Shown: positions 33,009 through 40,537 of the stretch, piece after piece
How the letters are laid out: each line of letters begins with the position of its first letter
Numbering within the stretch: the first letter of the stretch is position 1
Origin: Sphingobacteriia bacterium
GTDB taxonomy: Bacteria; Bacteroidota; Bacteroidia; Bacteroidales; 4484-276
Reading direction: 5' to 3'
Assembly: GCA_009930115.1 (NCBI GenBank)
Contig: RZYY01000013.1
Location: 1-40,537, forward strand
Length of the DNA: 40,537 bases
Notes under the pieces: model-generated
The model's input: the letters and a program-made list of their open reading frames with translations, nothing else
The model's database searches: none
What the model was told of the DNA's origin: nothing
Made by a program: the position numbers and the translations under genes

Positions 33009-33830
33009 ATGGAACTTAATCTTACCAAACCTCTCGCTGTTTTTGATCTTGAAACCACCGGCGTGAATGTTGCTGTCGACCGAATTGTTGAAATCAGTGT
33101 AGTTAAAATATTTCCCGGCGGTAAAACAGAGGTTATTACCAGATTGATCAACCCGACAATCCCAATTCCGGCAAGAGCAATCGAAATACATGGTATTACT
33201 GATGAAGCGGTAAAAGATGCCCCGACTTTTAAAGAGGTTGCCAGAGAATTAAGCATTTTTTTTGGGAACAGCGATCTGGCCGGATATAATTCAAACAAAT
33301 TTGACATTCCTTTACTCGTTGAAGAATTTCTCCGTGCTGACGTTGATTTTGACCTGAAAGGCCGGAAATTCGTTGATGTTCAGAATATTTTCCACAAGAT
33401 GGAACCCCGTACACTTCATGCTGCTTATCGTTTCTACTGCAATAAGGAGCTCGATAATAACCATTCGGCCGAAGCTGATGCCCAGGCAACCTATGAAATT
33501 CTGAAAGCCCAGCTTGACCGCTATCATGGAGTGCAATTGAAAAACAAAGATGGCGGATTGTTTACTCCAGTGGTCAATGATATGGGGGCTCTGAGCAACT
33601 TTTCAGAACAAATCAGTTCTGCTGATTTGGTGGGTCATATCATATTCAACGAAAAGCACACCGAAGTATTTAATTTTGGAAAATACAAAGGAAAATCTGT
33701 AGAAGATATTTTTATCAAAGAACCTGCTTATTATGACTGGATGATGAAAGCAGATTTTCCGCTTTCAACAAAAAAAGTGATTACAGCCATAAAATTGAGA
33801 CAATTTAACAAAGGTTCGGTAACCACATGA
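33009..33830 (+). CDS. DnaQ-like DEDDh 3'-5' exonuclease with ExoX-like C-terminal domain
   Basis: A 273-residue nuclease. The exonuclease fold has all the metal-binding residues: Asp13 and Glu15 ('FDLETTG'), Asp99 ('NSNKFDIPLL'), His152 and Asp157 ('HSAEADA'). It removes nucleotides from 3' ends, in proofreading or repair. The C-terminal part (about 210-270) has 'FNFGKYKGKSVEDI' and 'YYDWMMKADF', a small domain also attached to ExoX-type proteins that probably helps bind nucleic acid. The ATG at 33009 is used; the ATG six bases before is out of frame. A terminator lies just upstream and no promoter box is visible between it and the start. Confidence 0.9.
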   Translation: MELNLTKPLAVFDLETTGVNVAVDRIVEISVVKIFPGGKTEVITRLINPTIPIPARAIEIHGITDEAVKDAPTFKEVARELSIFFGNSDLAGYNSNKFDIPLLVEEFLRADVDFDLKGRKFVDVQNIFHKMEPRTLHAAYRFYCNKELDNNHSAEADAQATYEILKAQLDRYHGVQLKNKDGGLFTPVVNDMGALSNFSEQISSADLVGHIIFNEKHTEVFNFGKYKGKSVEDIFIKEPAYYDWMMKADFPLSTKKVITAIKLRQFNKGSVTT

Positions 33831-33840
33831 TAATGATTGA

Positions 33841-33863
33841 TTTGCTAAGTTGAGCAAATTTTT
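33841..33863 (+). terminator. Weak intrinsic terminator after the exonuclease gene
   Basis: TTTGCT (33841-33846) pairs with AGCAAA (33853-33858) around a 6-base loop, followed by TTTTT (33859-33863). The short AT-rich stem makes it a weak candidate. Confidence 0.5.
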
Positions 33864-33948
33864 ATATGCATAATTTTTTGGTTGGTATGTCGGGGGAGGT
33901 TGTAACATTTTTTTGCTTCAATCGTATCATTGATAATTTTCATAATCA

Positions 33949-34395
33949 ATGCAGCATTTTATGTTGAAATTGTTTTGTCTGTTCGTCCTTCTTTTCCTTT
34001 CATTTTTACCAGCATACAGCCAGGAAACGGCGTCCGTTTATTTCGAAAAAGCAATTGTACTTCAGCAGGATAGAGAATATGAAACTTCGGTACTGCTTTG
34101 CACAAAAGCAATTGAGCTGGATTCAACCCTTACCGGTGTATATTTTTTACGGGGATATAATTTTTATCTTTTGAAAAACTACCGTGAGGCGATAAAAGAT
34201 TTCACCAAAGCTATCAGCCTGAAACCGGATTATTTTGAAGCCTGGTATTATCGTTCAAAAGCCCGGCAGGCGCGTGGTGATATGATCGGATCGCTCAGCG
34301 ACCTGAATCAAAGCCGGCATATCAATCCGGTAAATACAACTTTTCTGGTGGCTAAAGGTATTTTCACATCAATTTTTGGGGGTTCAGACAATTGA
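33949..34395 (+). CDS. Small exported TPR protein
   Basis: A 148-residue protein with a signal peptide (about 1-24, ending 'PAYSQE') and about three tetratricopeptide repeats: 'ASVYFEKAIVLQQDREYETS', 'GVYFLRGYNFYLLKNYREAI' and 'FEAWYYRSKARQARGD'. TPR proteins of this size are envelope adaptors; no enzyme domain is present. An ATG at 33961 is an alternative start. A TAATTTTC upstream near 33934 resembles a -7 box with a mismatch. No partner can be named. Confidence 0.8.
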   Translation: MQHFMLKLFCLFVLLFLSFLPAYSQETASVYFEKAIVLQQDREYETSVLLCTKAIELDSTLTGVYFLRGYNFYLLKNYREAIKDFTKAISLKPDYFEAWYYRSKARQARGDMIGSLSDLNQSRHINPVNTTFLVAKGIFTSIFGGSDN

Positions 34396-34562
34396 CAAAC
34401 CCATTCTGATCCACCTGTTTTACGATTTCTTTGCAACACAACCCGTAAACTTATCTTTCTGTTTAGATAGAACCATTCTAAATCATCTTCAATTTTATCA
34501 TTGATTCAAAAGTTTTATCATTTTTGTTGTTTCAAACTATCTGAATACTAAATGAGGTAATT

Positions 34563-35963
34563 ATGAATGGAATTTTACAAGCTGTACAAAAAGCCATAGA
34601 AGCTTATAATGAATATGTTGGTGGTTTTGCAGTGCTTCTGATGTTGATTCCAACCGGGCTTTATTTTATTTTCAAATTACGTTTTCTGAATATTACAAAG
34701 CTTATTCATTCCCTTAATATTGTTCGTGGAAAATACGATAAAGCTGGTGATGCCGGTGATGTGAATCATTTTAAAGCCCTGACTACCGCTTTATCGGCAA
34801 CCGTAGGTACGGGGAACATTGTCGGTGTGGCACTGGCGATAGGGTGGGGAGGTCCCGGAGCTGTATTCTGGATGTGGGTTACGGGATTTCTCGGAATGAT
34901 TTTAAAATATACCGAATGTACCCTGGCGCATAAATACCGCAGTTTCAACTCTGACGGTTCTGTTTCCGGCGGCCCGATGTATTATATGGAACATGGCCTG
35001 AAATCAAAAATTGGAAAATATGCCAAAGTCATGGCTGTTGTTTTTGCTGTGGCTGCTGTTTTATGTTCTTTGGGCACGGGAAATATGGCGCAGTCGAATT
35101 CGATGTCCGCAGCCCTGCTGGATACTTACAATGTAAAAAAATGGCTGTCAGGTCTTGTGATTGCTTTGTTAGCTTTGCTTGTTGTGGTGGGCGGAATAAA
35201 AAGAATTGCAGAGGTTACTGTCCGGTTAGTACCTTTTATGGCGGTGGTGTATGTAGCCAGTGCATTATTGATTATTGCCATAGAATATCAGCGAATTCCT
35301 TCAGCTTTCATGATAATTATAAATGATGCTTTCACCGGTCAGGGAGCTGCAGGTGGATTTTTCGGGTCTGCCTTTTTGCTGACAATGTTAATGGGAGTGA
35401 GACGCGGATTGTTTTCAAACGAAGCCGGACAAGGATCGGCACCAATTGCTCATGCAGCAGCTAAAACAGAATGGCCGGCACGAGAAGGTCTTGTTGCCCT
35501 GCTTGAACCGCTTGTTGATACCTTAATCATTTGCACATTGACTGCATTGATGATTATTCTTACCGGTGTATGGGAAGGTAACCGTGAAGGTGTATCAATG
35601 ACCACACGTGCCATGGAAATCGGACTAAATGAAATTGGGATAGTCGGGTTTGGCAAACACATTGTTGCACTTGGCCTGTTGTTGTTTGCCTTTTCGACCA
35701 TTATTAGCTGGTCCTATTACGGCAGCCGTGCTGTAAATTACCTTTTTGGTGAAAAATACATCAAGCCTTATGGCTATCTTTACGGGCTTTTTGTTTTTCT
35801 TGGTTCGGTCTGGGGGCTCGATCTGGTCTGGCATTTCGTGGACATGGTCATTACTTTTATGACCATACCTAATCTGATTGCACTCATTCTGCTTGCCCCG
35901 GTGGTTGTTGCCGAAACGAAGAAATATTTCTATGCTATGGATCATCCTGAAAATCAAAAATAA
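34563..35963 (+). CDS. Alanine/glycine:cation symporter (AGCS family), first of a tandem pair
   Basis: A 466-residue inner-membrane transporter with about eleven helices. The AGCS signature 'ALSATVGTGNIVGVALAIGW' is near 75-94, followed by 'GGPGAVFWMWVTGFLGM' and 'RRGLFSNEAGQGSAPIAHA' near 280-298. It probably imports alanine or glycine with sodium. The start at ATG 34563 follows a purine-rich 'GAGG' eight bases upstream. The second AGCS gene begins 15 bases after the stop, so the two are probably co-transcribed. No clear TAnnTTTG box is seen in the 167 bases before it. Confidence 0.92.
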   Translation: MNGILQAVQKAIEAYNEYVGGFAVLLMLIPTGLYFIFKLRFLNITKLIHSLNIVRGKYDKAGDAGDVNHFKALTTALSATVGTGNIVGVALAIGWGGPGAVFWMWVTGFLGMILKYTECTLAHKYRSFNSDGSVSGGPMYYMEHGLKSKIGKYAKVMAVVFAVAAVLCSLGTGNMAQSNSMSAALLDTYNVKKWLSGLVIALLALLVVVGGIKRIAEVTVRLVPFMAVVYVASALLIIAIEYQRIPSAFMIIINDAFTGQGAAGGFFGSAFLLTMLMGVRRGLFSNEAGQGSAPIAHAAAKTEWPAREGLVALLEPLVDTLIICTLTALMIILTGVWEGNREGVSMTTRAMEIGLNEIGIVGFGKHIVALGLLLFAFSTIISWSYYGSRAVNYLFGEKYIKPYGYLYGLFVFLGSVWGLDLVWHFVDMVITFMTIPNLIALILLAPVVVAETKKYFYAMDHPENQK

Positions 35964-35978
35964 TTTAATGCTGTTCAG

Positions 35979-37634
35979 ATGACCTCCCTTTCAAGGTTGG
36001 TAAGTTTTGCCATTTTCTTGGTATCATGCAGTTCGTTTGCCTATGCACAGCTACCTGAGTCAGTAAAAGATTCGGCTGCTGTTTCCCTTTCGGAAATACC
36101 TGCAAATGAAGAGCAGACCATCAGTCAGCAAATCAATGATTTGTTTACTCCGTTTGTAAATTCACTGGCCAGGGTTTTGTTTTGGGACCCCTTTTCAACT
36201 GTGGGTATTTACGATAAGGTGGTTCGCGACGAAGAAGGCAATCCTGTTGTTGATAAAAACGGACAGGTGGTGGAAGCACCATTGAAATTGATTGTGGTTT
36301 GGTTGATTTTTGGCGGGTTGTTTTTCACTGTTTTTCTGCGTTTTATCAATGTTCGGGGATTCTTACACGCCATCCGGTTGATACGTGGGAAATTCAACAA
36401 AACCGGTGATGATGGTGAAGTAACCCATTTTCAGGCACTTACAACTGCTTTATCAGCAACTGTCGGGCTTGGGAATATTGCCGGAGTAGCTATCGCTGTG
36501 GCTGTTGGCGGGCCGGGAGCAACCGTCTGGATGATCCTTGCCGGCTTGTTGGGAATGTCTTCAAAATTTACTGAATGTACTTTGGGGGTTAAATACCGAA
36601 AGATCAACAGAAAGGGTGAAGTGTCGGGTGGTGCTATGTATTACCTGCGTGATGGATTGAAGAAAAAGAAACTGGGGTTTCTCGGGCATTTGCTTGCGGG
36701 CATTTTTGCAGTACTTGTTATTGGCGGATCAGTGGGTGGCGGGAACATGTTACAAGCAAATCAGGCATTCAAACAATTTGAAACATTTTTTCCGGTTTTC
36801 GAAAATAATGGTTTCTGGTACGGCCTGGCTATGGCAGTGTTTGTGGGAATTGCGATTATTGGGGGAATAAAAAGCATAGCCAGGGTTACTTCACGGATTG
36901 TTCCTTTCATGGCTTTGCTCTATGTAGCTACCTCACTGGTGATTATTGGTATTAATATTGACAATCTGACTCACGCTTTTAGTATTATTTGGGAAGGGGC
37001 ATTTTCGCCAGATGCTTTGAAAGGAGGGGTGATCGGTGTGTTGATATTCGGTTTTCAGCGGGGAGCATTTTCAAATGAAGCCGGTGTAGGTTCTGCTTCT
37101 ATTGCCCATGCCACAGCCCGGACCAATGAACCGGTAAGTGAGGGAATCGTTGCTTTGCTCGAACCTTTTATAGATACGGTGATCATTTGCACGATGACTG
37201 CTCTGGTAATCATTTTTACCGGATATTCCGAAAATACACAAGGTCTTGAGGGTGTTGAACTTACTTCTGCTGCATATGGTTCGGTTTTTTCGTGGTTTCC
37301 TTATTTGTTGCTGATTGCTGTTACACTGTTTGCATTTTCGACAATGATATCCTGGTCTTACTATGGGCAAAAAGGGTTTGATTATCTTTTTGGCAGGCTG
37401 AGTGAAAAATGGTTTAGAACCCGACGGGTGTCCGACACTATTTTTCAGCTGATTTTTCTGTTTGCAATTATTGTCGGGTCTTCCTCCTCACTTAATGCAG
37501 TTATGGATTTTTCGGATATGATGGTTTTGTGTATGGCATTTCCCAATATTATCGGACTGCTGATCCTTGCTCCTGAAGTAAGACGCGATCTGAAAGCCTA
37601 CCGGCAAAAACTAAAAACAGGAAAACTCGGATAA
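35979..37634 (+). CDS. AGCS-family symporter with N-terminal exported extension, second of the pair
   Basis: A 551-residue paralogue of the preceding transporter. The AGCS core is present: 'ALSATVGLGNIAGVAIAVAV' and 'QRGAFSNEAGVGSASIAHA'. Before the first helix shared with its neighbour it has about 90 extra residues: a signal-peptide-like start (ending 'SFAYAQ'), an acidic segment, a possible helix and a hydrophilic stretch with 'YDKVVRDEEGNPV'. The N-terminus is therefore probably periplasmic, and the cleavable signal is odd for a polytopic symporter. It may differ from its neighbour in substrate or in contacts with other proteins. It is 15 bases after the first AGCS gene. Confidence 0.9.
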   Translation: MTSLSRLVSFAIFLVSCSSFAYAQLPESVKDSAAVSLSEIPANEEQTISQQINDLFTPFVNSLARVLFWDPFSTVGIYDKVVRDEEGNPVVDKNGQVVEAPLKLIVVWLIFGGLFFTVFLRFINVRGFLHAIRLIRGKFNKTGDDGEVTHFQALTTALSATVGLGNIAGVAIAVAVGGPGATVWMILAGLLGMSSKFTECTLGVKYRKINRKGEVSGGAMYYLRDGLKKKKLGFLGHLLAGIFAVLVIGGSVGGGNMLQANQAFKQFETFFPVFENNGFWYGLAMAVFVGIAIIGGIKSIARVTSRIVPFMALLYVATSLVIIGINIDNLTHAFSIIWEGAFSPDALKGGVIGVLIFGFQRGAFSNEAGVGSASIAHATARTNEPVSEGIVALLEPFIDTVIICTMTALVIIFTGYSENTQGLEGVELTSAAYGSVFSWFPYLLLIAVTLFAFSTMISWSYYGQKGFDYLFGRLSEKWFRTRRVSDTIFQLIFLFAIIVGSSSSLNAVMDFSDMMVLCMAFPNIIGLLILAPEVRRDLKAYRQKLKTGKLG

Positions 37635-37677
37635 CCGGATTTTATTAAAGCAACAGTTTATTGCTGCCTTTAATCCG
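37635..37677. terminator. Possible terminator hairpin between the AGCS pair and hypD
   Basis: An imperfect hairpin: AGCAA (37649-37653) with TTGCT (37661-37665), extended by ATTAA/TTAAT and CGG/CCG arms with bulges. There is no immediate T run; T residues occur 10-20 bases further on. It lies between two converging units and may end either. Confidence 0.35.
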
Positions 37678-37756
37678 ACTACAAGTTCTTTTTTAATGCT
37701 TTATGCTTTTTACTTTGTTCTTCCGGATAAAGGGAAGATAAATAAAGAAATCAGGT

Positions 37757-40123
37757 TTAAAAGGTATTTTCATGTTCAGTTCGTCTGATGATTTCGTTTT
37801 GCAGGTCTTCACCAAGATCATTGAAATAGTCGCTGTAACCTGCAACCCTGACAATCAGGTCGCGGTATTTTTCGGGATGTTTCTGGGCGTCTCTCAACGT
37901 TTCGGCTGAAACAACATTGAACTGGATATGATGTCCGTCAAGTCTGAAATAGCTGCGAATAAGCTGAGCCAGTTTGGCAATGCTCTCATCATCTTTAAAA
38001 AATGAAGGGGTGAATTTTTGGTTGAGTAATGTTCCTCCTGTACGTATATGGTCAATTTTGGAAGCTGATTTCAGTACGCCGGTTGGTCCGTTCCTGTCAG
38101 CTCCCTGAACAGGTGAAATTCCTTCTGATAATGGTTCTTTGGCTTTGCGACCGTCGGGTAAAGCATTGATTTTACTCCCAAAATAGACATGGCAGGTAGT
38201 AGGAAGCATATTGATCCGCGAATAACCGCCACGGGAATTCGGACGACCATTAACAGCATTGTAAAAGAGTTCGAAAACTTCTGTAGCGGACTGATCGGCG
38301 TAATCATCATCATTTCCGTACTTTGGCGTCTCATGGATTAAGGTAAATCTGAGGTCATCGTAACCGACAAAATTATTTTTGAGCGCTTCAAGCATTTTTT
38401 CCATTGTTACGGATTGATTGTCGAACACATGGTATCGCAAAGCGGTCAGACTGTCGGTTATACTTCCAAGTCCCACTCCCTGAATATAACTGGTATTGTA
38501 TCGCGCACCACCGGCGTTATAATCACGTCCATTGGCTACGCAATCATCTATTACCAGTGAGAGAAATGGTGCCGGCAGATTATTGGCAATAACCTGCTCG
38601 ATGATGTTATTCCCTCTGATTTTAAGGTCAATGAAATAACCAAGTTGCCGTGCATAAGCTTTCATCAATTCCGAAAAGCTTTTAAATGTCAGAGGATTGC
38701 CTGTTTTAAGGCCGATTAGCTTATTTGTTTGGGGGTCAATGCCATTGTGGAGGGTGATTTCGAGGATTTTAGCAAGATTGAAATATCCGGTCAGGAAATA
38801 GGCTTCAGTGCCAAAAGCGCCGGATTCGACGCAGCCGCTGGCACCACCGTTGCGGGCATCTGTGATATTTTTACCCTGTCTCATCAGTTCCTGAACAATG
38901 GCATCAGTATTGAACAAGGAGGGTTGTCCAAAACCGGTTTTTATTATTTTGACGGTTCTTTGTACAAAATACTCAGGATTTTTCTTACTGATTTGAACCA
39001 TTGAACTGGGCTGAAGTAAGCGCATTTCTTCAATTACATCCAACATAATATAGCTGAGTTCGTTGACTGCATCAGACCCATCTGCTTTAACTCCCCCGAG
39101 ATTTATCAGGGCAAAGTCGGTATAAGTGCTGCTTTCTAAGGCAGTTACACCTACTTTTGGCGGAGCAGGATGGTTGTTGAATTTTATCCAGAACGACTGA
39201 AGTAATTCAACAGCCTGATCTTTTGAAAGGCTTCCGTTACTAATTTCTGCTGCATAAAAAGGATAGAGATGCTGGTCAAGTCTGCCGGGATTAAAACTGT
39301 CCCATGGGTTTAATTCGGTAATTATCCCCACATGGATAAACCAGTAGTGCTGAAGAGCTTCGTGGAAAGTCCGGGGTTTGTTGGCCGGAACGTGGCGACA
39401 GATATTTGCCATGTTTCTGTATTCCGCCGCACGCTTGCTGTCATTTTCACTGTTTGCCAGTTGATCCAGCTCATCAGCATATCGTTGCGCATATTTAATA
39501 ATTGCTGATGCTGCCATGTGCATTGCTTTCAGCTCTTCTCTTTTATCGAGTGCTTCGGGATCATGGAAAAAATTGAGTTGTGCGATAGAGGTTTCTATAT
39601 CCTGCTGAATGTCAAGCATCCCTTTTTTAAAGATTTTTTCACCCCCTGCGGTATGACCTGGTGCCCGCTGTTCCTGAAATTCAGTAAATACTCCTGCTTC
39701 AAAAGCTTCGATCCATTCCGGCTGCATATTTGCCATTACTTTTTCCCGATTGGTTTTGCCTGTCCAAAATGGAATTATTTCGTTGCGATAAGCTTCCCGG
39801 ACATCTTCATCAACTACGTACGGAACTTTCGGACGGGAATGGAGTAATTCGAGGTCAGTAAGGGAATGCAGACAAACTTCAGGATAAGTAGGAGTAGCTT
39901 TGGGAGCAGGTCCACGCTCACCGACAATTAATTCTCCTTTATTAATACAGATTTTTTTGTGGCTTAAAATGTAATCGAACGCCATTGCCCGTTTTACAGG
40001 TTGTGATACTTGCTGTGCCACATTGGTTTTAAAGAATTCAGTGAGGAGAAGTGCTCTTTCTGCCGATATTCGGTTTGTCGCATTCAGGCTGTTTTCCCTT
40101 AGCTGTTTTATTCGGTTGTTCAT
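37757..40123 (-). CDS. hypD: trans-4-hydroxy-L-proline dehydratase (HypD-type glycyl radical enzyme)
   Basis: A 788-residue glycyl radical enzyme. It best matches HypD, which dehydrates trans-4-hydroxy-L-proline to pyrroline-5-carboxylate in anaerobes. The catalytic cysteine is Cys431 in 'SGCVESGAFGTEAY', with Glu433 after it, and the glycyl radical is on Gly762 in 'RVAGYSDYFNDL'. Both are three residues before the Clostridioides difficile HypD positions (Cys434, Gly765), which supports collinearity. 'MLPTTCHVYFG' and 'EQRAPGHTAGG' also match it. Start: the frame is open to 40165, but a GGAGG ribosome-binding site 8 bases before the ATG at 40123, and the activase stop just before it, fix the start there. 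The activase gene ends four bases upstream, forming the usual enzyme-activase pair. A related hydroxyproline- or diol-type dehydratase cannot be fully excluded. Confidence 0.85.
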   Translation of the reverse strand: MNNRIKQLRENSLNATNRISAERALLLTEFFKTNVAQQVSQPVKRAMAFDYILSHKKICINKGELIVGERGPAPKATPTYPEVCLHSLTDLELLHSRPKVPYVVDEDVREAYRNEIIPFWTGKTNREKVMANMQPEWIEAFEAGVFTEFQEQRAPGHTAGGEKIFKKGMLDIQQDIETSIAQLNFFHDPEALDKREELKAMHMAASAIIKYAQRYADELDQLANSENDSKRAAEYRNMANICRHVPANKPRTFHEALQHYWFIHVGIITELNPWDSFNPGRLDQHLYPFYAAEISNGSLSKDQAVELLQSFWIKFNNHPAPPKVGVTALESSTYTDFALINLGGVKADGSDAVNELSYIMLDVIEEMRLLQPSSMVQISKKNPEYFVQRTVKIIKTGFGQPSLFNTDAIVQELMRQGKNITDARNGGASGCVESGAFGTEAYFLTGYFNLAKILEITLHNGIDPQTNKLIGLKTGNPLTFKSFSELMKAYARQLGYFIDLKIRGNNIIEQVIANNLPAPFLSLVIDDCVANGRDYNAGGARYNTSYIQGVGLGSITDSLTALRYHVFDNQSVTMEKMLEALKNNFVGYDDLRFTLIHETPKYGNDDDYADQSATEVFELFYNAVNGRPNSRGGYSRINMLPTTCHVYFGSKINALPDGRKAKEPLSEGISPVQGADRNGPTGVLKSASKIDHIRTGGTLLNQKFTPSFFKDDESIAKLAQLIRSYFRLDGHHIQFNVVSAETLRDAQKHPEKYRDLIVRVAGYSDYFNDLGEDLQNEIIRRTEHENTF

Positions 40124-40127
40124 GGGA

Positions 40128-40537
40128 TTATCCTCCAATTTTAGTTTTAAATCCTTGGTTTTCAAACAATTCTTTAAAGAAAGTTAAGTTTTCGTTTTTT
40201 ACTTTAACTGATGGTAACATGACAAATGGTTTACCCAGTCTTTCATATTTTTTTATGGCCATTTCGTGATAAGGCAACAGATTGATTTCTAATATGTTTT
40301 TAGCTAATTCTTTCAAAAGATTAGCAGTTTGATTCATCACTTTTTCTGAGTCATTAAACCCCGGTACAACAGGTATTCGGATGATAATTTTTGTTTTTTG
40401 TGCAGATAACCATTCCAGATTTTGAAGAATCAACCGGTTGTCGGCCCCGGTATATTTTTTATGAATTTGAGGATCAGGATGTTTAAGATCATAAAGAAAA
40501 AGATCAGTAAATGGAAGAATGGCTTCAAAATGCGCCG
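40128..40537 (-). CDS. Glycyl radical enzyme activating protein, C-terminal part (cut by window end)
   Basis: The last ~136 codons of a radical-SAM activase of the pyruvate formate-lyase-activating type, which places the radical on HypD's glycine using SAM and an iron-sulphur cluster. The fragment reads through from the window edge: 'FLYDLKHPDPQIHKKYTG' then 'IIIRIPVVPGFNDS', both typical of these activases; the CxxxCxxC cluster motif lies outside the window. The stop TAA is at 40130-40128, four bases before the hypD ATG. It should be called an activating enzyme for the adjacent dehydratase. Confidence 0.88.
   Translation of the reverse strand, partial: AHFEAILPFTDLFLYDLKHPDPQIHKKYTGADNRLILQNLEWLSAQKTKIIIRIPVVPGFNDSEKVMNQTANLLKELAKNILEINLLPYHEMAIKKYERLGKPFVMLPSVKVKNENLTFFKELFENQGFKTKIGG
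40132..40136 (-). promoter_or_regulatory. Ribosome-binding site GGAGG for hypD
   Basis: On the minus strand GGAGG ends eight bases before the ATG at 40123. It lies inside the last codons of the activase gene, so translation of the two is probably linked. Strong Shine-Dalgarno sites are few in this window, and this one fixes the start. Confidence 0.8.

Noticed and set aside
40124-40165. Longer start for hypD at 40165
   Set aside because: It would overlap the activase gene, while a strong GGAGG precedes the ATG at 40123 and that start fits HypD length.
1-40537. CRISPR arrays, tRNA or rRNA genes, insertion sequences, prophage
   Set aside because: No regularly spaced repeats, no clover-leaf-like or rRNA-like stretches and no transposase or integrase frame were found on reading both strands.

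Overview
The window looks like chromosome from a member of the Bacteroidota, probably a Bacteroidales-like lineage. Evidence: a fused SecDF, PorQ of the type IX secretion system (T9SS), a giant secreted protein with BACON domains and a T9SS C-terminal sorting domain, an outer-membrane OmpA protein with PorE-like layout, and repeated TAnnTTTG '-7' promoter boxes. Many of these boxes lie about 27-37 bases before a start codon. No tRNA, rRNA, CRISPR array, transposase or phage gene was seen, so this is mostly vertically inherited core and shell genome.

Layout. 1-735: end of a 2-oxoacid:ferredoxin oxidoreductase operon (beta, gamma). 803-1231: small retropepsin-like protease. 1317-7470: envelope block with secDF, a tatA-family gene and a PorE-like OmpA protein. 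7471-7832: intergenic, with a small tandem repeat and a terminator. 7833-15830 (minus): 2665-residue secreted papain-like/BACON/T9SS protein. 16030-17070 (minus): CFA-synthase/coclaurine-N-methyltransferase-like enzyme. 17270-21216: porQ, a fumarylacetoacetase homologue lacking its active-site residues, and lycopene cyclase. 21245-22743 (minus): three small secreted or lipoprotein genes. 23049-24825: murB, then a DUF2752-TM2 pair. 24948-29427: NagZ-type glycosidase fused to a serine hydrolase, an unknown membrane protein, and a rhomboid. 29512-31476: GT2 fused to a gutted phosphoglycosyl transferase. 31602-34395: E2 acyltransferase, DEDDh exonuclease, TPR protein. 34563-37634: two tandem alanine/sodium symporters. 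37757-40537 (minus): trans-4-hydroxyproline dehydratase (HypD-type glycyl radical enzyme) and its activase, cut by the window end.

The genes combine anaerobic chemistry (ferredoxin-linked oxidoreductase, glycyl radical enzyme) with carotenoid synthesis, which suggests an anaerobe or facultative anaerobe that meets light or oxygen. The window does not show one obvious new multi-gene system. Its most unusual content is a set of proteins in which a known enzyme fold has been kept but its catalytic residues lost: the fumarylacetoacetase homologue, the retropepsin-like tail of the OmpA protein, and the phosphoglycosyl transferase tail of the GT2 protein. Comparisons with named family members were made from memory, without a database search.
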